From the NCBI GenBank assembly GCA_007132255.1, contig SLOZ01000015.1, positions 1-29,752 of the forward strand: 29,752 nucleotides of DNA, given 5' to 3'. Below are positions 16,369 to 23,994 of the stretch, one piece after another. The notes under the pieces were generated by a model. That model was not told the DNA's origin. It did not search any database and saw only the letters and a list, made by a program, of their open reading frames with translations. The position numbers were made by a program, and so were the translations under genes. The stretch comes from Limnochordia bacterium (GTDB lineage Bacteria; Bacillota; Limnochordia; Darwinibacteriales; B1SED10-159). Positions within the stretch are counted from its first letter, which is position 1; every line of letters begins with the position of its first letter.

Positions 16369-17424
16369 TCAATACGGATGCATGCCAAAGAAGTCCAACC
16401 CGGTTCGTTCATCCAGTCCAAAGAGCACATTCATGTTCTGCACACCAGCCAAGGCTCCGCCTTTGCCGACGCTATCCAGAACGCTGAAAATCACGACGCG
16501 GCCTCGCTCTTCGTCTACATCCAGCCCAATATGACAGAAATTCGTTCCAGACACTGCGTTAACCCACGGGTAAGGACGATGCTGCCAAGGTGCATTGGGA
16601 TCACGGGGCAGGTCGTAGACTTTTACGAAGTATTCACCGTCATAGAAGTTTCGATAGATCTCAAGCAAATCATTGCGGGATACGTCGCTCTGCAGAAAAC
16701 CGTGACCAACGGCCAAAATTCCCCGAGTAATAGGCACATAGTGGCTTGTAAAATGGACTTGCACGGGGTCATCGGTCAAAAAGCCCAGTTCCTGTTCCAT
16801 CTCAAACGTATGGCGATGGCCAACCACGTTATACGGTACGATGTTATTGCCAATCTCTGGGTGATGAATGGATGTGTCCGTCTCGGCACCGGCACCTGCG
16901 GTCCCGGAAAGCCCATCCACAACTAACTTTTTGCTGTCAACTAAGCCTTCGTTCACAAGAGGCGCAAATCCCAGAATCGCTGCCGAAGAAAAGCAACCGG
17001 GGTTGGCCACAATGCTCGTCTCTTTCAACTGTTCCCGATGTAGTTCAGGAATCCCGTACACTGCTTCCGCCACAAGGCTAGGCTGCGAATGCGTCTTTCC
17101 ATAGACACGGTTCCACTGTTCAATGTCTTTGAGTCGGAAATCCGAACCTAGATCAATAACCTTGGTCCCGTCGGCCAGCATATCCGGTGCCAGCTCCATA
17201 ATGTTACCTGTTGGTAGAGCTGCGAAGACCACGTCCACCGGCGTGATTTTATCCGGATGAATGAAATGTACTCCAGCCTCGTATAGATTACGGTGTACCA
17301 TCTCGGCTTTTTGCTCAGTGCGGCTCGTGGCCCAGATCAACTCTGCCTCTGGGTGCCGGAGCAGTATTCTAAGAGCTTCGCCCCCCATATAACCCGATGC
17401 GCCTAAGACTCCAACACGAATCAT
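16369..17424 (-). CDS. argC: N-acetyl-gamma-glutamyl-phosphate reductase family (ArgC-like)
   Basis: Cytoplasmic NADPH-dependent acyl-phosphate reductase of 351 residues, the usual ArgC length. In arginine synthesis ArgC makes N-acetylglutamate semialdehyde. Visible are the nucleotide loop GVLGASGYMGGE, LGSDFRL, the catalytic Cys in ANPGCFSS (C144), NIVPYNVVGHRHTFE with its His, and HYVPITRGI. ATG 17424 is chosen because GGAGAGGAGA precedes it; the upstream TTG at 17445 would overlap that site. No argJ, argB, argD or argF lies nearby; the partner kinase downstream is ProB-like, not ArgB-like. The enzyme may therefore act outside arginine synthesis. ArgC and LysY paralogues cannot be told apart reliably by eye. 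The S41-like gene ends 42 nt upstream, probably in the same operon. Confidence 0.9.
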   Translation of the reverse strand: MIRVGVLGASGYMGGEALRILLRHPEAELIWATSRTEQKAEMVHRNLYEAGVHFIHPDKITPVDVVFAALPTGNIMELAPDMLADGTKVIDLGSDFRLKDIEQWNRVYGKTHSQPSLVAEAVYGIPELHREQLKETSIVANPGCFSSAAILGFAPLVNEGLVDSKKLVVDGLSGTAGAGAETDTSIHHPEIGNNIVPYNVVGHRHTFEMEQELGFLTDDPVQVHFTSHYVPITRGILAVGHGFLQSDVSRNDLLEIYRNFYDGEYFVKVYDLPRDPNAPWQHRPYPWVNAVSGTNFCHIGLDVDEERGRVVIFSVLDSVGKGGALAGVQNMNVLFGLDERTGLDFFGMHPY

Positions 17425-17466
17425 ACCATCTCTCCTCTCCAACACTCTTTCTCAGCTCGTGCTGCG

Positions 17467-18858
17467 TTACTGTCCGGCATTTATCCGAATCTGATCCAAC
17501 AGCCGTTCCATTTGCAGGTCGCTGTCGGTTGCCACGTCAGCTGCGGTAATTGGCAGTTCCCAATCCGGATATAGACTGTCGCTGGGGTCCCGATTGGGAT
17601 GGGGCCTCACGTAACGCTTGTGGGCTACGGTGAGCAGCAATCCCGAATTCGGTAACGTAAACTCCAGGGAATCTCCATAGCCCGTCGGTCTCTGCCCCGT
17701 GGGTTCACCGGCGACGATTCCTAAGTCATTATCTTGAATCACCACAGCAAACCAGTGGGCCGTGCCTGCCGTCATCGGAGATGTCAGCAAATACAATTGC
17801 CCTTCATAGGACGGCGTATCCAAAGGACGCGGTGGCAGATTCATGGTGTAACCGCCGAACAATCGCGTCAGATGAGTGACGCGTTTCACACCCGTCGTCT
17901 CTTCATAACCTCGTTGCTGTGCGGCTTGTTGAGAATAGCGAATCTCGCCCGCATAGCCTTCAATCCGCTGTTCTGGGAAAAACCGCAGGAACTCAGGGAT
18001 AACATCCACGTTGCCGCCAACATTCCAGCGCAGATCCAAGACCACGTGTTCTATTCCATGCTCAACGACAGCTCGGAAAAAGCGCTGCAGCTCTGCGCTG
18101 TAGCCTTCTTTTTGATCAGCGCTGTCCAAGAAGAACACACCGATGTCCTCTTCATCAACAATTCGCCAGCCCCAAGCTGGACGAAGCGGGACCAAAGAGT
18201 TCACCGTGACCGGTACGCTCAGTGGAACCGCCGTGACAAGACACTCGTCGTTGCGGCAGAAGGTCAGTTCCACATGCCCATCCACCACTGCCCCAATTTG
18301 GTGCAGAAAGGATCCCGAATGCAGCTGCCGTGCTGTGCGATTCTTCAGATTGTGCTCATTCTCTGTGGGGAGAACCGCATCGGCCTTGCTCAATATTTCC
18401 TCCGGTGTCTGTCCACCTAATTCCCGCACGAGCCACCCCGGCTCGACGTCTATTCTCGCCGTAGCTCCTGCAACCACCAACCCGTCTTGGGACCACCAAA
18501 ATCGCAGAGGCAGCTCATTGGACTCGTGTTCGAAAAGCAACGTCGTGTGGCTGTCTTCCAACAGCGCCGCCAAACTCAATGTCAGATAATAAAACGCCTC
18601 GATGGGCTTAGGTTCTTCCACAGAACGCCTAGCTTGAACGAACGAGCGCACGAACGTGTCCACACCCACCGCATGGAACGGTTCGGGGTGTACCTGTCGG
18701 ATTGTGGTTTCTAGAAACTCTAGATCGTCGACCATATCAGCCGGCGCCAAGAGCTTACTCAGGGCACCGTGAATGGGCTGTGCCGAGATCAATACCACCA
18801 GCAGGATGACCGGCCCGACAAGGGTCACTAGACCAACTGGGAACGGGTGTCGCCTCAA
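17467..18858 (-). CDS. S41 peptidase-like secreted protein, catalytic Ser replaced by Gly
   Basis: 463 residues: a signal peptide or N-terminal anchor (hydrophobic residues 8-25), an N-terminal helical domain with EDSHTTL (101-107) as in S41 peptidases, and a C-terminal S41 core with VLDLRWNVGGN (273-283) and AGEPTG. The S41 nucleophile normally occurs in LTSxxTxSAxE; here the segment reads LTSPMTAGTAHWFA, placing G365 at the Ser and H368 at the Glu. It is therefore likely a pseudo-protease or binding protein, although another serine could act. There is no PDZ domain or lipobox. The start is TTG 18858 behind AAGGGGGG. It heads a probable operon with argC, the kinase and the SDR. Its link to them is unclear. 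Confidence 0.82.
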   Translation of the reverse strand: MRRHPFPVGLVTLVGPVILLVVLISAQPIHGALSKLLAPADMVDDLEFLETTIRQVHPEPFHAVGVDTFVRSFVQARRSVEEPKPIEAFYYLTLSLAALLEDSHTTLLFEHESNELPLRFWWSQDGLVVAGATARIDVEPGWLVRELGGQTPEEILSKADAVLPTENEHNLKNRTARQLHSGSFLHQIGAVVDGHVELTFCRNDECLVTAVPLSVPVTVNSLVPLRPAWGWRIVDEEDIGVFFLDSADQKEGYSAELQRFFRAVVEHGIEHVVLDLRWNVGGNVDVIPEFLRFFPEQRIEGYAGEIRYSQQAAQQRGYEETTGVKRVTHLTRLFGGYTMNLPPRPLDTPSYEGQLYLLTSPMTAGTAHWFAVVIQDNDLGIVAGEPTGQRPTGYGDSLEFTLPNSGLLLTVAHKRYVRPHPNRDPSDSLYPDWELPITAADVATDSDLQMERLLDQIRINAGQ

Positions 18859-18883
18859 ACCATAACCCCCCTTTTGTGCGTCA

Positions 18884-18910
18884 ATCCTAGAAAGCGGTTC
18901 TCAACGTCAA
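18884..18910 (-). promoter_or_regulatory. Candidate promoter with a palindrome in its spacer
   Basis: On the minus strand TTGACG (18905-18910) and TAGGAT (18884-18889) are 15 nt apart. The spacer is filled by the odd palindrome AGAACCGCTTTCT (18889-18901), so a repressor bound there would block polymerase. The 15-nt spacer is short, which lowers confidence. The 12-mer GAAAGCGGTTCT recurs at 10964-10975. Confidence 0.3.
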
Positions 18911-19024
18911 GATTGAAAACTATCTTCGCCGCAGGCCAAACCAAATCCTTCACGGAACCGTGTGTCAGCCAAAGGCAAGCTTAGGCGGCGATCTCCAAAT
19001 ACAGCTGCCGGCTTAGGGTTCGTA

Positions 19025-20185
19025 TCAAATTTTATCTATACTCAATGCCTTTAGTTTCACGCCCAACTCAATGGCACCAGCCAGCCGCAGCCCAGCGTTC
19101 ACTGTCAGATGTTCAGCGTCTTCCATAGCGGTTCGCAGATCCATAACACCGTCTACGATGGGCAGTGTCAGGACAATACCCGCATTTCGGAACTCGGCTA
19201 ATGATCCAGATATCTGGCCAGCCACCGCCACGGTGGGAATGCCCCGTTTCTTGGCCATCTCAGCAGCGGCCACTGGAACTTTGCCGTAGAATGATTGGGC
19301 ATCCATACTACCTTCGCCTGTAACCAACACGTCGGCTTGGGCTAAGGCTTGCTCCAGCCCTACGAACTCCGCAACCACATCAAACCCACTCCGCGTCTGA
19401 CACTGGGCAAAACAACTCAGCGCAAACCCAATGCCGCCAGCTGCTCCCGCACCGGGACAAGAGCGCACGTCACGGCCGGTCTCTGCCTGCAGCAGTTCCG
19501 ACCAAGACTCCATGCCGTGCTCGAAAGCTTCTATTTTACTGCTCTGCAAACCCTTTTGCGGTCCAAATATGTGAACCGCTCCTTCTGGACCCAGTAAGGG
19601 ATTGGTTACATCGGATGCCAAGATGATCTCTACATTCGCAAGTTCACTGCGCAAACCGGAAGCATCCAAACGTACTATGCGATCCAAAGGACCGTCTAAC
19701 CAATCCATTTCGCCGCTGTCTGTATAGAACACCATGCCCAGTGCCTGCAGACAGCCATATCCACCATCCATGGTGGCACTACCGCCAAGACCCAAAACAA
19801 TTCGACGGGCACCCTGGGTCAAGGCATCAGCGATCAGTTGACCCGTCCCATAGGAAGAGGCCCGAGCCGGGTCTCGTTCCTCTTCAGACAGAAGTGGCAG
19901 TCCCGATGCTTGTGCCATCTCAATGACCGCCAACGAATCTTCAGGAAACCAAGCGTAGTCCGCTTTGATACGACGACCCAGCGGGTCGGTAACAGCCACC
20001 GAGATTCGCTGTCCGCTTTGCCCAAAAAGGACGGCGTCGACGGTCCCTTCACCGCCATCTGCCAACGGCAGCAAAGTACATCGCAAACCGGGATTCCACG
20101 CTGTGATCCCAGCTTTAAGGGCTTCGGCTGCTTGAGTACTTGTAAGAGATCCCTTAAAGGCATCTGGTGCTATAACGATCTTCAT
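19025..20185 (-). CDS. glxK: Glycerate kinase (GlxK/GarK type)
   Basis: Cytoplasmic glycerate kinase of 386 residues, the family norm of about 380. It phosphorylates D-glycerate, giving 2-phosphoglycerate in characterised bacterial members. Signatures are IAPDAFKGSLT at the start, LADGGEGTVDA, GLGGSATMDGG, ASDVTNPLLG, PGAGAAGGIG and TGEGSMDAQS. Start ATG 20185 has AGGAGGA 6 nt upstream. The EamA transporter gene ends 12 nt upstream, so they are co-transcribed, and a transported hydroxyacid or glycerate could be the link. No glycolate or glucarate pathway genes lie nearby, so the glycerate source is unknown. The 166-nt gap to the next gene shows no T-rich terminator. Confidence 0.96.
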   Translation of the reverse strand: MKIVIAPDAFKGSLTSTQAAEALKAGITAWNPGLRCTLLPLADGGEGTVDAVLFGQSGQRISVAVTDPLGRRIKADYAWFPEDSLAVIEMAQASGLPLLSEEERDPARASSYGTGQLIADALTQGARRIVLGLGGSATMDGGYGCLQALGMVFYTDSGEMDWLDGPLDRIVRLDASGLRSELANVEIILASDVTNPLLGPEGAVHIFGPQKGLQSSKIEAFEHGMESWSELLQAETGRDVRSCPGAGAAGGIGFALSCFAQCQTRSGFDVVAEFVGLEQALAQADVLVTGEGSMDAQSFYGKVPVAAAEMAKKRGIPTVAVAGQISGSLAEFRNAGIVLTLPIVDGVMDLRTAMEDAEHLTVNAGLRLAGAIELGVKLKALSIDKI

Positions 20186-20197
20186 GCGGTTTCCTCC

Positions 20198-21133
20198 TCA
20201 AGCCGGGGGGCCTTGGCGTGCCAACTGTCGCTGACGTCTCGCCGAACGGGCACCGAAATAGTTGGCTCCCCAAACACCGGTAATGATCATCCCTCCGCCA
20301 AGCCAATGGTACCAATACAAGACCTCGCCCAACAGTACAACACTGGCAATAACCGCCACCAATGTCGTTAAGCTCGGGAACGCACTGACCTGACTAGCCC
20401 GCAGACGTGACAGAGCAAAATTCAGCAAAAAGAAGGCCGCAACACTGGACAACACCCCCAGGTACACCACACCACCCACCACTTCCGGGATGACTAAGGG
20501 CGCTAGAAACGAATTCAGTTCCCCGGCAACAAGATGCTGGACAATACTGGCAGGGAAAAAGATAGCGGCACCGAAGTGCATCATCACAAAGGTCATTTCT
20601 AGCGGACGAAATCGCTGCGAAAGATGGCGAGAAAGAACAGAGAAGCTCGCTCCAGCCAACGGTGCCCCCAAGAGAATGACTAGACCTAAAACATTGGTTC
20701 CGAGGGCTTCGGATGCCTGCATGATTCCGATGAGGAGTACGCCAAGCACGGACATGACGACGGCGCCAATCTGCAGCGGCGTCGGATGTTCCTTCAGAAA
20801 AACTCTAGCAAAGAAAATGGTAAATATGGGAATAACGGCCACCATCATACCTGCTTCCGATGCCGATGTCATCTGGATCCCCACAGTCTCACAGATGAAA
20901 TACATGAATGGCTGAAAAAAACCCAGCAGTAGAAGGGATTTCCACTGGTGGGCATTGAGTTTGACGCGAATCAAGCCCAAAACACGTAAACCCTGCATAA
21001 CGGCGGTGGCCAGGATGAATCGCAGGGCTAGCAAATGCAGTGGATCAATATGTTGAAGGGCCGTGCGTGCGAACGGAAACGAAAACCCAAAAATAAGTGC
21101 AAAACCAACGGCTGCTGCAATGGGATAGTTCAT
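20198..21133 (-). CDS. EamA/DMT superfamily transporter
   Basis: Inner-membrane drug/metabolite-type transporter of 311 residues with about ten hydrophobic helices in two EamA halves (first helix at residues 4-20, then alternating hydrophobic blocks up to about residue 290). FPFARTAL, ALRFILA and the second-half LGVLSSVAAFFLLNFAL resemble family patterns. The C-terminus is basic (SARRQRQLARQ), cytoplasmic by the positive-inside rule. ATG 21133 is chosen because GGAGG lies 8 nt upstream; a GTG at 21151 within the same frame would start inside that site. It lies 133 nt from the divergent gene at 21267 and 12 nt before glycerate kinase. Substrate is not predictable; export or uptake of a small hydroxyacid is a guess from context. 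Confidence 0.93.
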   Translation of the reverse strand: MNYPIAAAVGFALIFGFSFPFARTALQHIDPLHLLALRFILATAVMQGLRVLGLIRVKLNAHQWKSLLLLGFFQPFMYFICETVGIQMTSASEAGMMVAVIPIFTIFFARVFLKEHPTPLQIGAVVMSVLGVLLIGIMQASEALGTNVLGLVILLGAPLAGASFSVLSRHLSQRFRPLEMTFVMMHFGAAIFFPASIVQHLVAGELNSFLAPLVIPEVVGGVVYLGVLSSVAAFFLLNFALSRLRASQVSAFPSLTTLVAVIASVVLLGEVLYWYHWLGGGMIITGVWGANYFGARSARRQRQLARQGPPA

Positions 21134-21266
21134 GGACTCTTCCTCCTCCACTTTGGGTTCGCCCTGCAGGGCAAAATCCCTTCTCTGCCACGGACTTTTC
21201 CCTTACGACGCCGTCGAATGATGTACCGAATGTACTACATAGTAGACTTATGGGAGGTTGATTGTA

Positions 21267-22034
21267 TTGAAGCAACGTCATCGCATTGCTGTTGTTTTCT
21301 TGGTGACACTCTTTATTCTGGCTGCGTCCCTGCCGGTCAATGCAGGCATATTTCAGAAAACATTCTTGTTGGAAGCCAACGCCAGCTACGAAGTGAGTGT
21401 CTATATTCAAGCGGACCTTGAAGGTTCGCCCGCGTTGGCTTCTGTCTATATTCACAACGAACACGGCGAGTATCTGCGTTCTACAAAGCTTTCCCGTGGT
21501 GTGCCAGCGCGCAACGGTGAATGGCACAAGGTTTCCGTACTCGTGACTACACCTCCCGGTGCTCAAAGTGCCACAGTCATGGTCACAACTGACGAGGATG
21601 TGGAGTTGACCTGGGATGACTTTCATATCCGACGCATCGAGATGTCGGAAACGCTCAACGGTCTTGAGCCTGACAAAGTCTATACGGGCTTGATCGTAGA
21701 TGCTCGGGGCCTGGCACTGCAGCGCGGTATGAGCCCGCGTGTTTGGTCTGAGTCCGGACAGTTGATCTACGCTGGTGTTGTAGCACAACAGGCATTTATC
21801 CAAGAGCGCGGCATCGCTTCCTATGGCGCGGAACTATCGCCGGAACTGGTGGAACGGCTAAAAAGCCGCGGCGCCGACACTGAGGTCACCCCGCTGGTGG
21901 TAACCCCACTGCGCATCACTGGTAACCCAGAAAATAGTGTCGTAATCTCCGATGCCGACGCCGAGAAGATTCTCGAATCCCTTAATCACCATGACTTTCT
22001 GGCTCGTTATTCTGTGGTCTTCTTGGTCGACTAA
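21267..22034 (+). CDS. Secreted protein: CBM-like lectin domain plus conserved YTG domain
   Basis: 255 residues with signal peptide (basic KQRHR, hydrophobic core, cleavage near PVNA). Residues ~30-125 read like a CBM4/9-type jelly-roll: alternating strands (YEVSVYIQADLEG, VSVLVTTPPGAQS) ending in TWDDFHIRRI, the usual close of such modules. Residues ~135-250 contain YTGLIVDARGLAL, PRVWSESGQLIYAG and VVISDADAEKIL, a block I associate with LPP20-like or surface-associated proteins of other bacteria. I have no function for it. The start is uncertain: TTG 21267 sits 9 nt from GGGAGG; TTG 21258 abuts it. It is divergent from the EamA gene and 70 nt before the GNAT gene. No lipobox is visible, so it is periplasmic or exported. 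Confidence 0.75.
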   Translation: MKQRHRIAVVFLVTLFILAASLPVNAGIFQKTFLLEANASYEVSVYIQADLEGSPALASVYIHNEHGEYLRSTKLSRGVPARNGEWHKVSVLVTTPPGAQSATVMVTTDEDVELTWDDFHIRRIEMSETLNGLEPDKVYTGLIVDARGLALQRGMSPRVWSESGQLIYAGVVAQQAFIQERGIASYGAELSPELVERLKSRGADTEVTPLVVTPLRITGNPENSVVISDADAEKILESLNHHDFLARYSVVFLVD

Positions 22035-22104
22035 TTGCGAACAGGTCGTAACTTGAAGTCGCTGAAGGCGAATGTAGAGACGACGGACTGGAGGGAAGGC
22101 TGGC

Positions 22105-22665
22105 ATGGAGCTTCGCATCTTGGGCCCAAGGGTGTACCTTGGCCATCACCGGGACCCTCAAGCCCTTCTGCGCCTATGGAATGATCCCAACGTAATGACA
22201 TCTGTGGGCTGGCCCAAAGGCTTGGGTGTTTCCCCGGATTATGTGCAGCAATGGATCGCTTCTAGTTATCCGGTACGCGATCCCGCCCGGCAAAATTACC
22301 GTTTGGCCATCTATGACCAGGCTGCAGATGCGTTTATGGGCGAAACAGCTCTCGGTTACTTTGGCCGCCAAGCTGACACAGAACCTGACCTCAAATTGCT
22401 ACCAGAGTATTGGGGGCAGGGCTATGGTACCGAAGTGGTCAACTTGGTAACGGATTTTCTGTTCACAATGACAGCCTGCCCGGCCATTCGATTCACACCG
22501 AACATCCACAACAAAGCCGCGATTCGAGTCTACGAAAAGTGCGGATTCATCGACACCGGTGAGCGCATTACCTGGGAGCCTCCGCCAGAGGCTGCAGGTG
22601 CGGTGGCTGTGACGGCCGCTTGCCTGCGCCTGACCAAAGCAGACCATTTGTCAGTCTATGCGTGA
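22105..22665 (+). CDS. GNAT family N-acetyltransferase, RimJ/RimL-like
   Basis: Cytoplasmic acetyltransferase of 186 residues with the acetyl-CoA pyrophosphate loop at EYWGQGYGTEVV (101-112) and the C-terminal NKAAIRVYEKCGF signature. The opening RVYLGHHRDPQALLRLWNDPNV is typical of RimJ/RimL-type proteins that acetylate amino groups of proteins or small amines. Acceptor substrate is unknown. The ATG at 22105 follows GGAGGGAAGG by about 5 nt. It is 70 nt behind the secreted protein gene and directly followed by a strong terminator, so it is likely the last gene of that unit. Its C-terminal tail (after about residue 160) is Ala-rich and not conserved in ways I recognise. Confidence 0.92.
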   Translation: MELRILGPRVYLGHHRDPQALLRLWNDPNVMTSVGWPKGLGVSPDYVQQWIASSYPVRDPARQNYRLAIYDQAADAFMGETALGYFGRQADTEPDLKLLPEYWGQGYGTEVVNLVTDFLFTMTACPAIRFTPNIHNKAAIRVYEKCGFIDTGERITWEPPPEAAGAVAVTAACLRLTKADHLSVYA

Positions 22666-22671
22666 TATCAC

Positions 22672-22705
22672 AAAACGACGGTTCCTTCACGGAGCCGTCG
22701 TTTTT
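22672..22705. terminator. Bidirectional intrinsic terminator between convergent GNAT genes
   Basis: AAAACGACGGTTCC (22672-22685), loop TTCAC, GGAGCCGTCGTTTT (22691-22704): a 14-bp stem with one U-G pair. TTTTT follows on plus and AAAA precedes it, giving a U-tail for the minus strand as well. It serves the gene at 22105-22665 and the convergent gene ending at 22757. Confidence 0.92.
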
Positions 22706-22756
22706 CGCTTCTCACACCCAGGCGCAAGTGTTCGAGCCGCGAACCCGCATCTACGG

Positions 22757-23263
22757 CTACAGCAACTTGGCCATATAGAACTCGTCTACATATTGACCGT
22801 TCACCCACAGCGAATCGCGCTTGGTTCCCTCCACTTCAAACCCCATCTTTTGGTACAGCGTCACAGCACCCCGATTGTGCACCATCACAGTGAGTTCCAA
22901 GCGATGAAGCCCAGCCTTGCGGGCCCACTGTTCCATGATCAAAAACAGCTGGGTGCCAATCCCTCGGCCATAATGAGACTCCTGCATGGCTGCAACTACG
23001 TAGCCACAGTGTCGACTACGCCTGTATCCGCCGCCATAGACAGCGAGGTAGCCCACTAAACCACTGGCAGCTTCGGCCACAAAAATCATCTGATTATCGC
23101 GAGTCAGCAACTGCTTGATTCGCTGTCTTTGGTACTCCACGTCCTTCGACCGTTCCTCAGGCTCCAAAAGCAGAAACTCCGTTTCTTCATCAATCGCCAG
23201 ACACAGATTGAGGTATGCCTGTGCGTCCTCTTCGCGGATTCTCCGAATAACTATCCCTTCCAT
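22757..23263 (-). CDS. GNAT family N-acetyltransferase
   Basis: 168-residue acetyltransferase. The acetyl-CoA loop is ESHYGRGIGTQLF (about 95-107), followed by LELTVMVHNRGAVTLYQKMGFEVEGTKRD, a signature found in many ribosomal-protein or antibiotic-type GNATs. The closing YVDEFYMAKLL is usual for the family. The start is ATG 23263, with AAGGAGTGA about 7 nt upstream; the frame extends 22 codons further upstream without a ribosome site. It is divergent from lemA across 114 nt and ends at the shared terminator with the other GNAT. The two GNATs are not close copies. Substrate is unknown. Confidence 0.92.
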   Translation of the reverse strand: MEGIVIRRIREEDAQAYLNLCLAIDEETEFLLLEPEERSKDVEYQRQRIKQLLTRDNQMIFVAEAASGLVGYLAVYGGGYRRSRHCGYVVAAMQESHYGRGIGTQLFLIMEQWARKAGLHRLELTVMVHNRGAVTLYQKMGFEVEGTKRDSLWVNGQYVDEFYMAKLL

Positions 23264-23313
23264 GGGATCACTCCTTGCCCCTATTATCGCCAATTTTATG
23301 AACTGACATGGCT

Positions 23314-23330
23314 TTTGAAAGGATTTCAAA
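23314..23330. promoter_or_regulatory. Perfect TTTGAAA-GGA-TTTCAAA palindrome in the GNAT/lemA divergent gap
   Basis: Seven-base arms around a 3-nt centre, 48-64 nt upstream of lemA and 51-67 nt upstream of the GNAT gene. TTGAAA could be a -35 for lemA, but a good -10 at the right distance was not found. An operator acting on both genes is possible. Confidence 0.4.
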
Positions 23331-23377
23331 CGGGAAGTGTGGAATATGGCAGGTAAACTACACGATTGAAGGGATGA

Positions 23378-23935
23378 ATGCAGATGTTATGGGTCCTATT
23401 GGTCATCGTTGCGGTGATTCTCTACGTTATTGTTCTCTACAATGGTTTGGTTACGCTTCGCCAACGTGTCAAGAATGCTTGGGCGCAGGTGGATGTGCAG
23501 CTGAAGCGCCGTTATGATTTGATCCCAAATCTCGTGAACACGGTCAAAGGCTACACCACCCATGAACGGGGAACCTTTGAAGAGGTGACCAAGGCTCGCA
23601 CCCAAGCCATGTCCGCATCAGGACCAGCCGAAGCCAGCCAAGCAGAGTCCGCCCTCACAGGAACACTGCGCACGCTGTTTGCAGTGGCTGAAGCCTATCC
23701 GGAATTGAAGGCCGACGCTAACTTTCGTGAACTGCAAAAAGAGTTGTCTGACACAGAAGGCAAAATCGCCTTTGCACGGCAGTTCTATAACGACACGGTT
23801 CAGAAGTTCAACATTCGCATCCAAGTATTTCCAGCTGTTTTGATCGCCGGTATGCTGGGATTCCAAAACCAACCCTTTTTCACATTGGATGATGCATCAC
23901 AGGAACGGCAAGCCGTCACTGTGGACTTCTCTTAA
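23378..23935 (+). CDS. lemA: LemA family membrane protein
   Basis: 185-residue LemA protein: a single N-terminal membrane helix (residues 4-21), then an extended helical cytoplasmic or periplasmic domain. Family signatures are visible: YNGLVTLRQRVKNAWAQVDV, LKRRYDLIPNLVNTVKGY, the ELKADANFRELQKELSDTE segment, ARQFYNDTVQKFN and the FPAVLIAGMLGF end. The biochemical role of LemA is not known. It is nearly always beside a DUF2207 (YciQ/RsiW-like glycine-rich) protein, as here, 59 nt downstream. The first ATG at 23378 is a reasonable start after GAAGGG; a second ATG two codons later is possible. Confidence 0.96.
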   Translation: MQMLWVLLVIVAVILYVIVLYNGLVTLRQRVKNAWAQVDVQLKRRYDLIPNLVNTVKGYTTHERGTFEEVTKARTQAMSASGPAEASQAESALTGTLRTLFAVAEAYPELKADANFRELQKELSDTEGKIAFARQFYNDTVQKFNIRIQVFPAVLIAGMLGFQNQPFFTLDDASQERQAVTVDFS

Positions 23936-23994
23936 TCCTTGGCCGCTGCATGCTGCCTGCCATGAACTCGAATGCTAAAGGGGATGTGAATCAC

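Noticed and set aside
16141..16926. Plus-strand open frame of 261 codons
   Set aside because: It is opposite the kinase and argC genes and has no family features.
21045..21803. Minus-strand frame of 252 codons
   Set aside because: It is opposite the secreted lectin-like protein and runs into the EamA gene; the plus frame has signal peptide and ribosome site.
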